Assembly (NCBI RefSeq): GCF_902702775.1
Contig: NZ_LR738724.1
Location: 1,612,001-1,676,000, forward strand
Origin: Streptococcus suis
Lineage (GTDB): Bacteria > Bacillota > Bacilli > Lactobacillales > Streptococcaceae
DNA length: 64,000 bases
Direction: 5' to 3'
The position numbers and the translations under genes are program-made. Numbering within the stretch: the stretch's first letter is position 1; the number at the start of each line of letters is the position of its first letter. The notes beneath the pieces were generated by a model. That model was not told where the DNA came from, ran no database searches, and worked only from the letters and a program-made list of their open reading frames with translations. This document shows positions 41,528-49,428 of this stretch, one piece after another.

Positions 41528-41744
41528 ATATAGGCATTCAGTTTGCTTTTATACTCGCTCCAACTATCTGGGAGATAGTTGGAGACTGGGGATAAAGTGA
41601 ACGATGTTCACGTCAAAAGCTGCAGGCATAACTGAAGTTAGGCAAAGTGAGTTCAAATAATGATAAAATTATTTGAAGTTGGAAATAAGGAAACGAAGTT
41701 TCCCCATTCGCCGAAGTAATAAAAGATAAACTGAGTGTCTATAT
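41528..41744. mobile_element. MITE-like element, copy B, with duplicated hairpin module
   Basis: Core 41538-41734, with inverted ends TCAGTTT-GCTTTTATAC and TCAGTTTATCTTTTATTAC (reverse complement of right end); the similarity continues outward to 41528 and 41744. Inside are four hairpins: 12-bp CTCCAACTATCT (41558-41569 with 41573-41584), GTGAAC-GAT-GTTCAC (41597-41611), CAAATAAT/ATTATTTG and GGAAAC-GAA-GTTTCC. The last two repeat the long-plus-short hairpin pattern of the first two. The right end touches the response regulator stop codon. Confidence 0.8.
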
Positions 41745-42343
41745 CATAACCAACCCTTTTCCTGTGCCACCTTAACAGCAGCCGTGCGGTTTTCAGCTCC
41801 CAGCTTGGCCAAGATAGAGGTCATGTAGTTGCGGACCGTCCCGTCAGACAGATAGAGCTGGCTGGCAATTTCCTTATTGGACAATCCATTCGCCACCAAT
41901 TTAAGTAGGTGACATTCTTGTTCCGTCAAGGGACTGCGTTGGGTCAGGAGAATATCCATTAGCTCTGGCGAGTACTCCTTCCGCCCCGCCAAGACCGTTT
42001 CAATGGTCCGCATAAGGTCCGAAATGGAGCGCTCTTTGAGCACATAGGCATCTACATCAGCCTTGACCGCTCGCTCAAAATAGCCTGGTCGCTTGAAGGT
42101 AGTCATGATGACAACCTTGACGGGCAGGGATTTCTCACGCACCCATTCCAGGACATCCAGCCCCGTCTTCTCAGGCATTTCAATATCTAAGAGTAGCACA
42201 TCTACTGGCTCTTTTTCCAAAAGAACAATGGCCTGACTGCCATTTTCTGCCTGTAAAACAGCCTCAACCGCATCTTGAAAGGCCAAGAGCTGACAGAGGG
42301 CGTCCCGCAGCATAGCCTGGTCTTCTGCGACTAAGATTCTCAT
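41744..42343 (-). CDS. NarL/LuxR-type response regulator
   Basis: 199 residues: receiver domain with phospho-acceptor Asp in [14 protein letters not shown] (about 53), Lys in LKERSISDL, and a LuxR-type HTH ([45 protein letters not shown]). Partner of the histidine kinase whose gene overlaps it by 4 nt. The pair follows an ABC exporter in the same operon, so it most likely autoregulates transport, for example of a peptide or drug or in membrane stress (DesR/LiaR-like). Confidence 0.92.
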   Translation of the reverse strand: MRILVAEDQAMLRDALCQLLAFQDAVEAVLQAENGSQAIVLLEKEPVDVLLLDIEMPEKTGLDVLEWVREKSLPVKVVIMTTFKRPGYFERAVKADVDAYVLKERSISDLMRTIETVLAGRKEYSPELMDILLTQRSPLTEQECHLLKLVANGLSNKEIASQLYLSDGTVRNYMTSILAKLGAENRTAAVKVAQEKGWL

Positions 42344-43434
42344 TCTACCACCTCCTCAAGCGGAATTCGTATGGACAGGCGGGTAGGCTGTGCCAGAGAA
42401 AGAAATTCCAAACTCCCCTGCACCGTCACCAGTCTATCCTTTATGGTATGCAATTCTTGACCTGTCAACTGGGCAAAGCCCACACCATTGTCTTCGTAGT
42501 ACAAGACTAATTCTTGCTGGTCTTCTTCAACTATCAAACGGCACTTACTAGCCTGGCTGTGTTTGAGCAGGTTATTGCCCAACTCTCTCAACACCATGGC
42601 CAGTTTGTTCTGGACAGGCAAGCTGAGCTGCTCTGCTATTTCCCCACCCAAAACAACCAAATCCACTCCTGCCAAATCCAACATCTGCTGCAAAATCTGG
42701 AGTTCCTCTGCCACGGTGTGCTGCTTGAGGGACTGGACAATCTGGCGGACATCCTGCATGGAGTCCTTGGCTAAGGTCTGGAGCTCCTGCACTTCCTTCT
42801 TGGCCTGGTCAATCTGGTCGTGGTCCAAAAGAGTCTTGACCAGCTCCGCCTTGACGGACAGCATAGCAAAGACATGGCCCAGGGTGTCGTGCAAGTCCTG
42901 ACCGATGCGGTTGCGTTCGTTCTCAGCAAGCAGGAGGTTAATGGAAGCATTTTGCTCCTGAATCCGTTGCTGGAGGGCTTCCCGCTTGGTTTCAATCCAG
43001 CTGAAAATCAGCAAGGCCAGGCCGAAAAAGTGAATGATGAGTGCAAAGGCCCGCATCTCAAAGGGGACTGGTCCAAAGAGAGCCCAGAGGATAATGACCA
43101 GCAACAAAATCCCATAGGACACCGTTCGATAGGTCGGCCGAGTTTCCTTATAATACCAGCTCAGCATATTGGATAGGTTGAAGATGAAGAGTGAAAATTG
43201 CAGATTGCACCAAAAACTCATGACGGCGATATAGCCAATCAGGTAAAACCAGCCCAGCATGGAATAGAGCTTGTGGTCCGTGTAAAAGAGAGAACAATAG
43301 ACCAAGGCAAAGAGAATGGTTGCTAGAATAACCGCCGTCGGATTTGGACTATACTGGGCGTAATAAAGTGGAAAATAGAGAAAGACCATGCCCACGAAGA
43401 ACATGAGTGGTATCTTTCTTTTCTCAAAAATCAT
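42340..43434 (-). CDS. Sensor histidine kinase (HisKA_3, DesK/NarL type)
   Basis: 364 residues. Five or six N-terminal membrane helices (about 1-150) without a large extracellular loop, then a dimerisation helix with the phospho-His in [18 protein letters not shown] (about 195) and a HATPase ([26 protein letters not shown]). This architecture fits kinases that sense the membrane or a partner transporter. It overlaps the response regulator gene (ATGA) and follows the permease gene by 8 nt. Confidence 0.92.
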   Translation of the reverse strand: MIFEKRKIPLMFFVGMVFLYFPLYYAQYSPNPTAVILATILFALVYCSLFYTDHKLYSMLGWFYLIGYIAVMSFWCNLQFSLFIFNLSNMLSWYYKETRPTYRTVSYGILLLVIILWALFGPVPFEMRAFALIIHFFGLALLIFSWIETKREALQQRIQEQNASINLLLAENERNRIGQDLHDTLGHVFAMLSVKAELVKTLLDHDQIDQAKKEVQELQTLAKDSMQDVRQIVQSLKQHTVAEELQILQQMLDLAGVDLVVLGGEIAEQLSLPVQNKLAMVLRELGNNLLKHSQASKCRLIVEEDQQELVLYYEDNGVGFAQLTGQELHTIKDRLVTVQGSLEFLSLAQPTRLSIRIPLEEVVE

Positions 43435-43442
43435 GGGTCACC

Positions 43443-44174
43443 TCACTGCTGTTCAGATTTTCTATGAATAGCCAGAGCAATTCCTAAGAAAATTATGGCA
43501 TATCCTAGGACAATTAGCAAGGATTTCCAGAGAAAAACTCCCTCTTGGGCATAGGTGGTCACCAGCTGATTAACATGGTAGCTGGGCATAAGTTTGCAAA
43601 TTCGCTGTACCCAGTCAGGAAAGAGGGAGACAGGCATCCAAGAGCCACCCATGATAGCCAGAACAAAGTAGAGCAAGTTGGCCACCACCGACATGGTTTG
43701 TTCCGACTGGATTTGCACCAAAAGTAAGCCAATGGCTAGAAATACGATAGAAGTTACTAAAAGCAAGAGAGCCGAAATTCCCCATTCTTGAGCTGTCATC
43801 TCAACTCCCTTGACTAAGCCACCCACCGCAAAGACAATGGCAATGGAAGACACAAAGCAGAGCAAGACCCGCACGAGTTTGGACAGATAATATTGCCAGA
43901 TTGGTAGGGGAGAATGCTGGATAAAGGTTAACCAACTATTGTTTCTATCTTCCGCCAACATCATGGGAAAGGTAAAGAGGGCAAAGCCCGACATGGAAAA
44001 ACCTGTCATGGTCAGCATATAGGACTGGATAAAGGCTTTTTGCGTGGTCGCATCATCAAACTGAACCGTTGATGAAAAAATCAGGAAAAAGATAAGAGGC
44101 ATCCCGATTGACAGGAGAAAAACTCCCAAACTTCTAGATAATTTGACAGCTTCTACTTTCACCAATGCTTTCAT
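43443..44174 (-). CDS. ABC-2 type transporter permease
   Basis: 243 residues, six membrane helices in the ABC-2 pattern (FFLIFSSTVQFD extracytoplasmic loop, TFPMMLAEDRNNSWLTFIQHSPLP cytoplasmic loop, AIMGGSWMPVSLFPDW before the last helix). It is the membrane half of an exporter with the ATPase gene overlapping by 4 nt. Transporters of this type next to a DesK/LiaS-like system export lipids, antibiotics or peptides; substrate unknown. Confidence 0.88.
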   Translation of the reverse strand: MKALVKVEAVKLSRSLGVFLLSIGMPLIFFLIFSSTVQFDDATTQKAFIQSYMLTMTGFSMSGFALFTFPMMLAEDRNNSWLTFIQHSPLPIWQYYLSKLVRVLLCFVSSIAIVFAVGGLVKGVEMTAQEWGISALLLLVTSIVFLAIGLLLVQIQSEQTMSVVANLLYFVLAIMGGSWMPVSLFPDWVQRICKLMPSYHVNQLVTTYAQEGVFLWKSLLIVLGYAIIFLGIALAIHRKSEQQ

Positions 44175-45049
44175 GATTCTCCCTCCCTTGTCTTGTCAAA
44201 TAGACTGTTGAGCAGGGTCTTGTTCTGCACCTCTAAGTCTGAAATCCGACAGCCTGCTTCCTGCAAATTCGCCCAAACCTGCTCAATAGCTCGGGTCTTG
44301 AAGCTGACCGTGTCCTGCTTATAGCTGATGTCGTCAATCGCATCTAAGCCCTCCACCACCGTCGCAAAGCGGATTGGCAGTGCTACTTCTTTTTCCTGCT
44401 CCTCACTCCGCATGGCAAATGGCGTCGTATCCCGCAAGAGCCTACCCTGGTGCAAGACCAAAATCCGCTCCGCCGTATGCTCCACTTCCTCGATGTAGTG
44501 GCTGGTATAAAAAATGGTCACACCCTTTTCCTTCAAGTCATGTACAATCTCCCAAAAACGCTGACGGGTCGACGTATCCATGCCCGCCGTTGGCTCGTCC
44601 AAAAAGAGCAACTTGGGCTTGCCAATCAGGCAAATGACAACGGCCAAGAGCCGCTTCTGACCACCCGATAGCTTGCCTGCCAGCTGATTTTTTTGCTCTG
44701 GGGAAAAGCGGAGCAGGCTGTCGATTTCCACATCTGTCAGACTGTCCTTGTAGATAGCTTGAAAAAAGCGGAGCAATTCCTTGACCTTCAAGTCCGTTGG
44801 AATAGCATTTTCTTGAGGTAAAACTGCTACTGTTTCTTTATTGGGCCGAGCCTGCGGAGCCAGACCGTCCAACAAAACCTTCCCTTTCGTCGCCTTTCTA
44901 TCGCCCAACAAACAGGACATGAGCGTTGTCTTCCCAGCCCCGTTGGGACCAATCAAGGCCACACATTCCCCAGACTGTATCTCAAAGGAAATATCAGACA
45001 AAATGGTCCGTCCTTTGATGATTTTTTCTAGTGCTTCTACTTCTATCAT
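44171..45049 (-). CDS. ABC-2 type transporter ATP-binding protein
   Basis: 292 residues. Walker A GPNGAGKTTLMSCLLG, signature LSGGQKRLLAVVICL, Walker B LLFLDEPTAGMD, switch His YTSHYIEEV; the C-terminal 80 residues are the extension common to drug-exporter ATPases (DrrA/CcmA group). First gene of the four-gene operon ATPase-permease-kinase-regulator, all overlapping or within 8 nt. The operon has a somewhat higher GC content than its surroundings and is bordered by repeats on both sides. Confidence 0.9.
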   Translation of the reverse strand: MIEVEALEKIIKGRTILSDISFEIQSGECVALIGPNGAGKTTLMSCLLGDRKATKGKVLLDGLAPQARPNKETVAVLPQENAIPTDLKVKELLRFFQAIYKDSLTDVEIDSLLRFSPEQKNQLAGKLSGGQKRLLAVVICLIGKPKLLFLDEPTAGMDTSTRQRFWEIVHDLKEKGVTIFYTSHYIEEVEHTAERILVLHQGRLLRDTTPFAMRSEEQEKEVALPIRFATVVEGLDAIDDISYKQDTVSFKTRAIEQVWANLQEAGCRISDLEVQNKTLLNSLFDKTREGES

Positions 45050-45087
45050 CTTGCTACCTCCTACTTCTTGAACATCTTACATAGACA

Positions 45088-45152
45088 GTATATCTCGAAA
45101 AAGGAAGTCACACTAGAAGCCTTTGTCATGGACTGATATGACAAATGTCATA
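45088..45152 (-). promoter_or_regulatory. Promoter and candidate response-regulator operator of the ABC/two-component operon
   Basis: Minus-strand -10 TATACT (45093-45088) with a poor -35. Upstream lies TATGACA-AA-TGTCATA (45137-45152), a 7-bp-arm palindrome, and a further TGTCAT at 45124-45129, so three TGTCAT-type half-sites face the promoter. This fits an activated promoter controlled by the operon's own regulator. Confidence 0.5.
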
Positions 45153-45154
45153 TT

Positions 45155-45308
45155 ATACTCAATGAAAATCAAAAGCAGCCTAGGAAACGAAGTTGAAGAT
45201 AGAACTCTGTTACTATCTTGTTTCAAGGTAACAGGCTGAAAAGCTCCACCGGAGCTTTTCACTCATCAAGGCTCTTGACAACGGATAATGTTGATTTTCG
45301 AAGAGTAT
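45155..45308. repeat. BOX-like repeat element
   Basis: Ends ATACTCAATGAAAATC (45155-45170) and GATTTTCGAAGAGTAT (45293-45308) match the ends of streptococcal BOX elements. The interior holds a perfect 9-bp hairpin AAAAGCTCC-ACC-GGAGCTTTT (45239-45259). Non-coding, 154 bp. Confidence 0.75.
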
Positions 45309-45321
45309 TAAATAATACAGC

Positions 45322-45347
45322 AAAAAAGAGTCCTACTGGGGACCCTT
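45322..45347 (-). terminator. Terminator after dpr
   Basis: AGGGTCC...GGACTCT (one G-U pair) followed by TTTTTT on the minus strand. Confidence 0.75.
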
Positions 45348-45354
45348 CATCTAT

Positions 45355-45873
45355 TTACAACTTAGGCGCTTGACCAAGTTCTGCCTGCAACATCCAAATA
45401 TGTTTTTCAATACTAGCCTTAGCCACATTGAAAATGTCGTTGGTTACGCTGTCACCTTCTTCATCACTGACATCAAATCCCTTTTGGAAAAGAGCAGCCA
45501 GATAGCGGAACACCTCTACCACACGCGCCAATTGCTCTTCAATCGTTACAGTGTAATCACCAGGAACTTCCTTGAGCTGACTATTTTCACTAAACTCTTT
45601 AAGGGTAGAAAATGGTGCCCCACCTAAGGTGATTAAACGCTCACTCATCTCATCCAAATAGCCATCAATTTCTTCCATATATTCATCCATCTTTGGATGC
45701 CAAATCATAAAGCCACGACCACGCATATACCAATGAACTTGATGGAGGATAGAATGGGCTACTGATAAATCGGCCACCGCTTGATTCAAAACAGCCTTAG
45801 AATCAGCCAGTGATGGACGCGGGCTGAAAGACGCAATTTCTGCTGGAGATTGATAATATTTTTGTTTCATCAT
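45355..45873 (-). CDS. dpr: Dps-like peroxide resistance protein Dpr
   Basis: 172 residues, essentially the S. suis Dpr sequence as I remember it. The ferroxidase-site residues of the Dps family are in [12 protein letters not shown] and [16 protein letters not shown]. Dpr forms a 12-subunit shell that stores iron and prevents Fenton chemistry, which protects catalase-negative streptococci from H2O2. A perfect PerR box overlaps its -10. Two adjacent ATGs (45873, 45870) follow AAAGGG; the mature sequence usually begins MKQKYYQ. Confidence 0.98.
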   Translation of the reverse strand: MMKQKYYQSPAEIASFSPRPSLADSKAVLNQAVADLSVAHSILHQVHWYMRGRGFMIWHPKMDEYMEEIDGYLDEMSERLITLGGAPFSTLKEFSENSQLKEVPGDYTVTIEEQLARVVEVFRYLAALFQKGFDVSDEEGDSVTNDIFNVAKASIEKHIWMLQAELGQAPKL

Positions 45874-45892
45874 ATATCACCCTTTCTTTTAT

Positions 45893-45929
45893 TTATAATT
45901 ATTATAAATAAAAGAAGAAAAAATTGCAA
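45893..45929 (-). promoter_or_regulatory. dpr promoter with PerR box
   Basis: Minus strand TTGCAA (45929-45924), 17-nt spacer, TATAAT (45906-45901). TTATAATTATTATAA (45893-45907) matches the PerR consensus at all positions and covers the -10, so PerR would repress until peroxide oxidises it. Confidence 0.9.
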
Positions 45930-45973
45930 GAATTATCCCTCATCCTCCTCTGACCTATTGATAAACAAATCCC

Positions 45974-46002
45974 TTGCTATATTAACTTATATACGTTAGA
46001 CT
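45974..46002 (+). promoter_or_regulatory. Promoter of csbD
   Basis: TTGCTA (45974-45979), 17-nt spacer, TAGACT (45997-46002). The 5' leader then contains a perfect 9-bp hairpin TGATTTTCT-TTTT-AGAAAATCA (46022-46043). Confidence 0.45.
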
Positions 46003-46076
46003 AGTAAGTAAGAATAGTATGTGATTTTCTTTTTAGAAAATCATCGCCCCATATGTGTATATCAAGGAGGGATTTT

Positions 46077-46289
46077 ATGTCAGAAGAAAAATTTGACGCA
46101 AAACTAGAACAGCTATCTGGCTCTGCAAAAGAGGTAATTGGTAAGCTGACCGGCGACAAGGAAATCGAAGTTGAAGGACTTGTTGAGAAAGGAATTGGCA
46201 AAGCAAAAGAGCTAGTCGAAGATGCAAAAGATGGGCTTGAAGGTGCCATTAACGGCATCAGAAATGCTTTCGACAAAGAAGAGAAATAA
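46077..46289 (+). CDS. CsbD family stress protein
   Basis: 70 residues from the ATG at 46077, with AAGGAGGG 6 nt upstream; the longer frame from 46053 is not used. The CsbD pattern is clear: FDAKLEQLSGSAKEVIGKLTGDKE, then a second helix GKAKELVEDAKDGLEGAI. CsbD proteins are small, hydrophilic and stress-induced; molecular function unknown. Confidence 0.88.
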   Translation: MSEEKFDAKLEQLSGSAKEVIGKLTGDKEIEVEGLVEKGIGKAKELVEDAKDGLEGAINGIRNAFDKEEK

Positions 46290-46457
46290 ACAAAGAGTTC
46301 AATATAGGTAGGATTGCTCGTGCACTGTTTGATAATGAACATTACACTCAATTTGGTCTTTTACCTGTAGCCCGAACAAAAATATGCAGAGAGGGGAACT
46401 CAGACATTTACCTGTCGAGTCTGCCTTCTCTTTTCTTATGCCACGAAGGGAGAATCT

Positions 46458-46892
46458 ATGAAAAAAATCGTTTTTGTCTGTCTTGGAAATATTTGTCGTA
46501 GCCCTATGGCTGAATTTGTCATGAAAGATTTGACAAATCAATTTCATATTGAAAGCCGTGCTACTTCAAACTGGGAACATGGTAATCCTATCTACCCTGG
46601 AACTCAGAAAATTTTCCAAAAGCACAATATTCCCTATGACCAAAATAAATCATCACAGCAAATGAGCCAGACAGATTTCGAAACATTTGATGTCATCATT
46701 GGTATGGACAGCAATAATGTCCGAGATTTACAGAAAATGGCACCAGCACATGCCCAAAATAAGATTTTTCAATTCGCAGAAAAATCCGTACCAGACCCTT
46801 GGTATACTGGAGATTTTGACGAAACCTACGAAATGGTAAAGAAAGGTTGCCAAGACTGGTTGGACAGGTTACAGTCATTTGACCAAGAATAA
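46458..46892 (+). CDS. Low-molecular-weight protein-tyrosine phosphatase
   Basis: 144 residues. The CX5R P-loop is VCLGNICRSPMAEF at the N terminus and the general acid Asp is in VPDPWYTGDFDET. It dephosphorylates phosphotyrosine in the cytoplasm; in streptococci such enzymes have been linked to growth under stress and capsule or virulence control. It is encoded just upstream of the MORN-oatA pair, with a separate promoter between, and preceded by AGGGAG. Confidence 0.92.
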   Translation: MKKIVFVCLGNICRSPMAEFVMKDLTNQFHIESRATSNWEHGNPIYPGTQKIFQKHNIPYDQNKSSQQMSQTDFETFDVIIGMDSNNVRDLQKMAPAHAQNKIFQFAEKSVPDPWYTGDFDETYEMVKKGCQDWLDRLQSFDQE

Positions 46893-46901
46893 GATTTTTT
46901 A

Positions 46902-46940
46902 TGTAATATTTTTGTAATATTTGTAAAAAAATGGTAAACT
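46902..46940 (+). promoter_or_regulatory. WalR/VicR box and promoter of the MORN protein-oatA operon
   Basis: TGTAAT-N5-TGTAAT (46902-46907, 46913-46918) matches the WalR/VicR consensus TGTWAH-N5-TGTWAH at every position. It overlaps the -35 TTGTAA (46912-46917) of a promoter with 17-nt spacer and extended -10 TGGTAAACT (46935-46940). Confidence 0.65.
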
Positions 46941-47023
46941 ATTTCTGACTGAACTGATAATTTCTTACTGTATCCTAGAAAGAACTGATTAGCATCGGTC
47001 AAATCCTATGAAAGAGTAAAACG

Positions 47024-47446
47024 ATGAAAGAGTTCAAATTACCTAGTATAAAATGGCATAATATAACAAGTCATTTCACCCGTCCAAAACTTGAAATCCT
47101 CTCCCTTATTATCATCCTCATCTGTGCCCTCTCTGTATTTACAGGGCGAATTGCCAGCAAGCAAGCCATGACTTTCAATAATGGCGCCCTGCAGTACAAC
47201 GGTTATGTGGTTGCAAATAAAATGAATGGTCAAGGAAAATTGACATTTGATAATGGAGATGTCTACGAAGGACAATTTACAAATGGAATTTTCCACGGTC
47301 AAGGAACCTACACATCTGCAAGTGGGTGGGTTTATACCGGGCAATTTAAAAACGGCTATGCCGATGGAAAAGGAAAATTGACCACCGAAGGACAAGCTAC
47401 CTACGAAGGAACTTTTAAACAGGGGATTTATCAATATGAAAATTAA
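47024..47446 (+). CDS. MORN-repeat protein with membrane anchor
   Basis: 140 residues. One membrane helix (about 25-45, LEILSLIIILICALSVFTG) then four MORN repeats of the form YxGxxxxGxxxGxGxxx, visible as YNGYVVANKMNGQGKLTFDN, YEGQFTNGIFHGQGTYTSAS, YTGQFKNGYADGKGKL and YEGTFKQGIY. MORN repeats often bind lipids or proteins. The gene overlaps oatA by 11 nt, so the protein is probably made with OatA and may help place it. No enzymatic motif. Confidence 0.88.
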   Translation: MKEFKLPSIKWHNITSHFTRPKLEILSLIIILICALSVFTGRIASKQAMTFNNGALQYNGYVVANKMNGQGKLTFDNGDVYEGQFTNGIFHGQGTYTSASGWVYTGQFKNGYADGKGKLTTEGQATYEGTFKQGIYQYEN

Positions 47447-49235
47447 ATGGTTATCCGTTATACGTGTGATTGGATTAGTCTTTGTCCTACTCTATCATTT
47501 CTTTATCAAATATTTCCCAGGTGGCTTTGTAGGGGTTGACCTCTTCTTTACCCTGTCTGGATATTTGACAACCGCCCTTTTGATTGATGAGTTTGCAAAA
47601 CATAAAAAAATAGATATTGTCAGCTTTTTCAGAAGAAGGTTCTATCGGATTATCCCCCCTCTGGTTTTAACGATTCTTTTGGTTCTTCCACTTGCTCTGC
47701 TTGTCCGCAATGATTTCATTGCCAATATCGGCAATCAGATAGCCGCTGCGCTCGGATTCATGACAAACTTCTTTGAAATTCTATCTGGTGGTAGTTACGA
47801 GAATCAATTTTCACCTCATCTATTTGTTCATACTTGGACCCTAGCCATAGAAGTTCAGTATTACCTTGTCTGGGCTGGTTTAGTTTGGTATCTGACTCGC
47901 ATCTCAAAAAGTGTGGGGCAACTACGTGGATCAATTTTTCTAACATCTATAAGCCTCTTCTCGCTAAGTTTTTTAGCAATGTCTATCTCAAGTTTCTTTG
48001 TGGATAATTTCTCAACCATTTACTACTCGAGCTTTACCCATACCTTCCCATTCTTCCTCGGAAGCATTCTCGCAACCATCGCTGGTATCGGAAATACAAC
48101 AACTGCCTTCCAGCAACAAGTGAATACATTGAGTATCAAACAAGCTATAGGTCTGTTTCTTGGAGGACTAGGAGTAGAACTTCTTCTTCTCTTTACTCTT
48201 CAATTCAGTTCCATCTGGACCTATCTAATTGGTTTTCTTCTATCCAGTTTAGCTACAGTAACTATGATTTTTGCTGCTCGGGTACTTCACGAGAAAACCG
48301 AAGATATCAAAGAACCTGCAATTATCCTCTTCTTTGCAAGTATTTCTTATGGTATCTACCTCTTCCATTGGCCCTTGCTCATTATCTTTACACAATTGAC
48401 AAATGCCTCTATCGCTGCGGGATTATCCTTTGTTTTTTCTACTATCCTATCAACTATTTCCTTCTATATTCTAGAACCATATATTGCTGGTAAAGTAGGA
48501 AGTTTGTTTGGATTACCAATGGACTTGAAACCCTATAAAAAATGGCTTCTTAGCAGCTCTGCTTGCTTGACTGCAATTAGCTTAGGTATCTGTCTGTTTG
48601 CACCAAAATTAGGAAGTTTTGAACAAGAGAGCATGGTTAGCAATCTTTATCAAGCTCAGACCCAACTAAATACAACACGATCTGCTGCTGAAAACGCTAA
48701 AGCTACTAGTTTTGAAATTCAAAAAGGAGTTATCATCTTTGGCGATTCTGTTACTGTTCGCGCAAGTTCTGCCATACAGACCGCGCTACCAGATGCACAG
48801 ATTGATGGAACTGTCAGCCGAAATCTCTCTGAAATTGCTAAATTGATAAGTCTTTATCAGCAAAATAATAGTTTGAAAGAGACTGTAGTTGTAGCCCTAG
48901 GTACAAATACTACGGATAATTATCAGGAACTACTAGACCAACTAGTCAAAGATTTTCCTAAAGGACGTCGCCTTATTTTTGTCACTCCTTACGATGGAAA
49001 CTTCACTCCGAGCGAATCCATTTCCTATCAAACAGGTCAATACGAAAAAGAATTGGCTGAAAAATATGATTACATTTCCATTGCAGACTGGTATCAAGTT
49101 GCAAAGGATAATCCACCAATTTGGTACAATACCGACCTTGTTCATTTCAATCTTGAAAGTAATGGAGGCGAAGTCTTCGCCCAAACGATAAAAAATGCTG
49201 TCGAAGCCGTTGCTGATGGCCCAATCAAAAACTAG
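47436..49235 (+). CDS. oatA: Peptidoglycan O-acetyltransferase OatA (acyltransferase_3 plus SGNH)
   Basis: 599 residues, two-domain. The N-terminal acyltransferase_3 domain (about 1-400, ten or eleven helices) has FYHFF-type YHFFIKYFPGGFVGVDLFFTL, RRRFYRIIPP and an acyl-transfer HTWTLAIEVQYYLVW. A C-terminal SGNH hydrolase domain (about 430-595) has GDSVTVRAS, LGTNT and the DxxH in DLVHFN. OatA transfers acetyl groups to C6 of MurNAc outside the cell, giving lysozyme resistance. It is translated with the MORN gene. Confidence 0.92.
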   Translation: MKIKWLSVIRVIGLVFVLLYHFFIKYFPGGFVGVDLFFTLSGYLTTALLIDEFAKHKKIDIVSFFRRRFYRIIPPLVLTILLVLPLALLVRNDFIANIGNQIAAALGFMTNFFEILSGGSYENQFSPHLFVHTWTLAIEVQYYLVWAGLVWYLTRISKSVGQLRGSIFLTSISLFSLSFLAMSISSFFVDNFSTIYYSSFTHTFPFFLGSILATIAGIGNTTTAFQQQVNTLSIKQAIGLFLGGLGVELLLLFTLQFSSIWTYLIGFLLSSLATVTMIFAARVLHEKTEDIKEPAIILFFASISYGIYLFHWPLLIIFTQLTNASIAAGLSFVFSTILSTISFYILEPYIAGKVGSLFGLPMDLKPYKKWLLSSSACLTAISLGICLFAPKLGSFEQESMVSNLYQAQTQLNTTRSAAENAKATSFEIQKGVIIFGDSVTVRASSAIQTALPDAQIDGTVSRNLSEIAKLISLYQQNNSLKETVVVALGTNTTDNYQELLDQLVKDFPKGRRLIFVTPYDGNFTPSESISYQTGQYEKELAEKYDYISIADWYQVAKDNPPIWYNTDLVHFNLESNGGEVFAQTIKNAVEAVADGPIKN

Positions 49236-49249
49236 ATTTATACATCATC

Positions 49250-49278
49250 ATCCTCTGAGAATTTCTCGGAGGATTTTT
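49250..49278 (+). terminator. Terminator after oatA
   Basis: ATCCTC-T-GAGA pairs with TCTC-G-GAGGAT, then TTTTG. Confidence 0.8.
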
Positions 49279-49382
49279 GCACTATTTTCCGATAAGTCCA
49301 GCGCGAACTCTAAGAAATTGCGCTGTGCCTAAGCTCAGTCTCAATAAATCTTGTGAAATAAGCCACTTCTGCAAAGGACCGC

Positions 49383-49415
49383 AAATTAAAACTCCTACCT
49401 TTTACAGTAGGAGTT
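49383..49415 (-). terminator. Terminator after the PAP2 gene
   Basis: AACTCCTAC pairs with GTAGGAGTT, followed by TTTTAATT on the minus strand. Confidence 0.8.
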
Positions 49416-49428
49416 GGTGTCAAATTGA

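Noticed and set aside
42820..43176. 118-codon plus-strand frame opposite the histidine kinase
   Set aside because: Shadow of the kinase gene; no ribosome-binding site or recognisable sequence.
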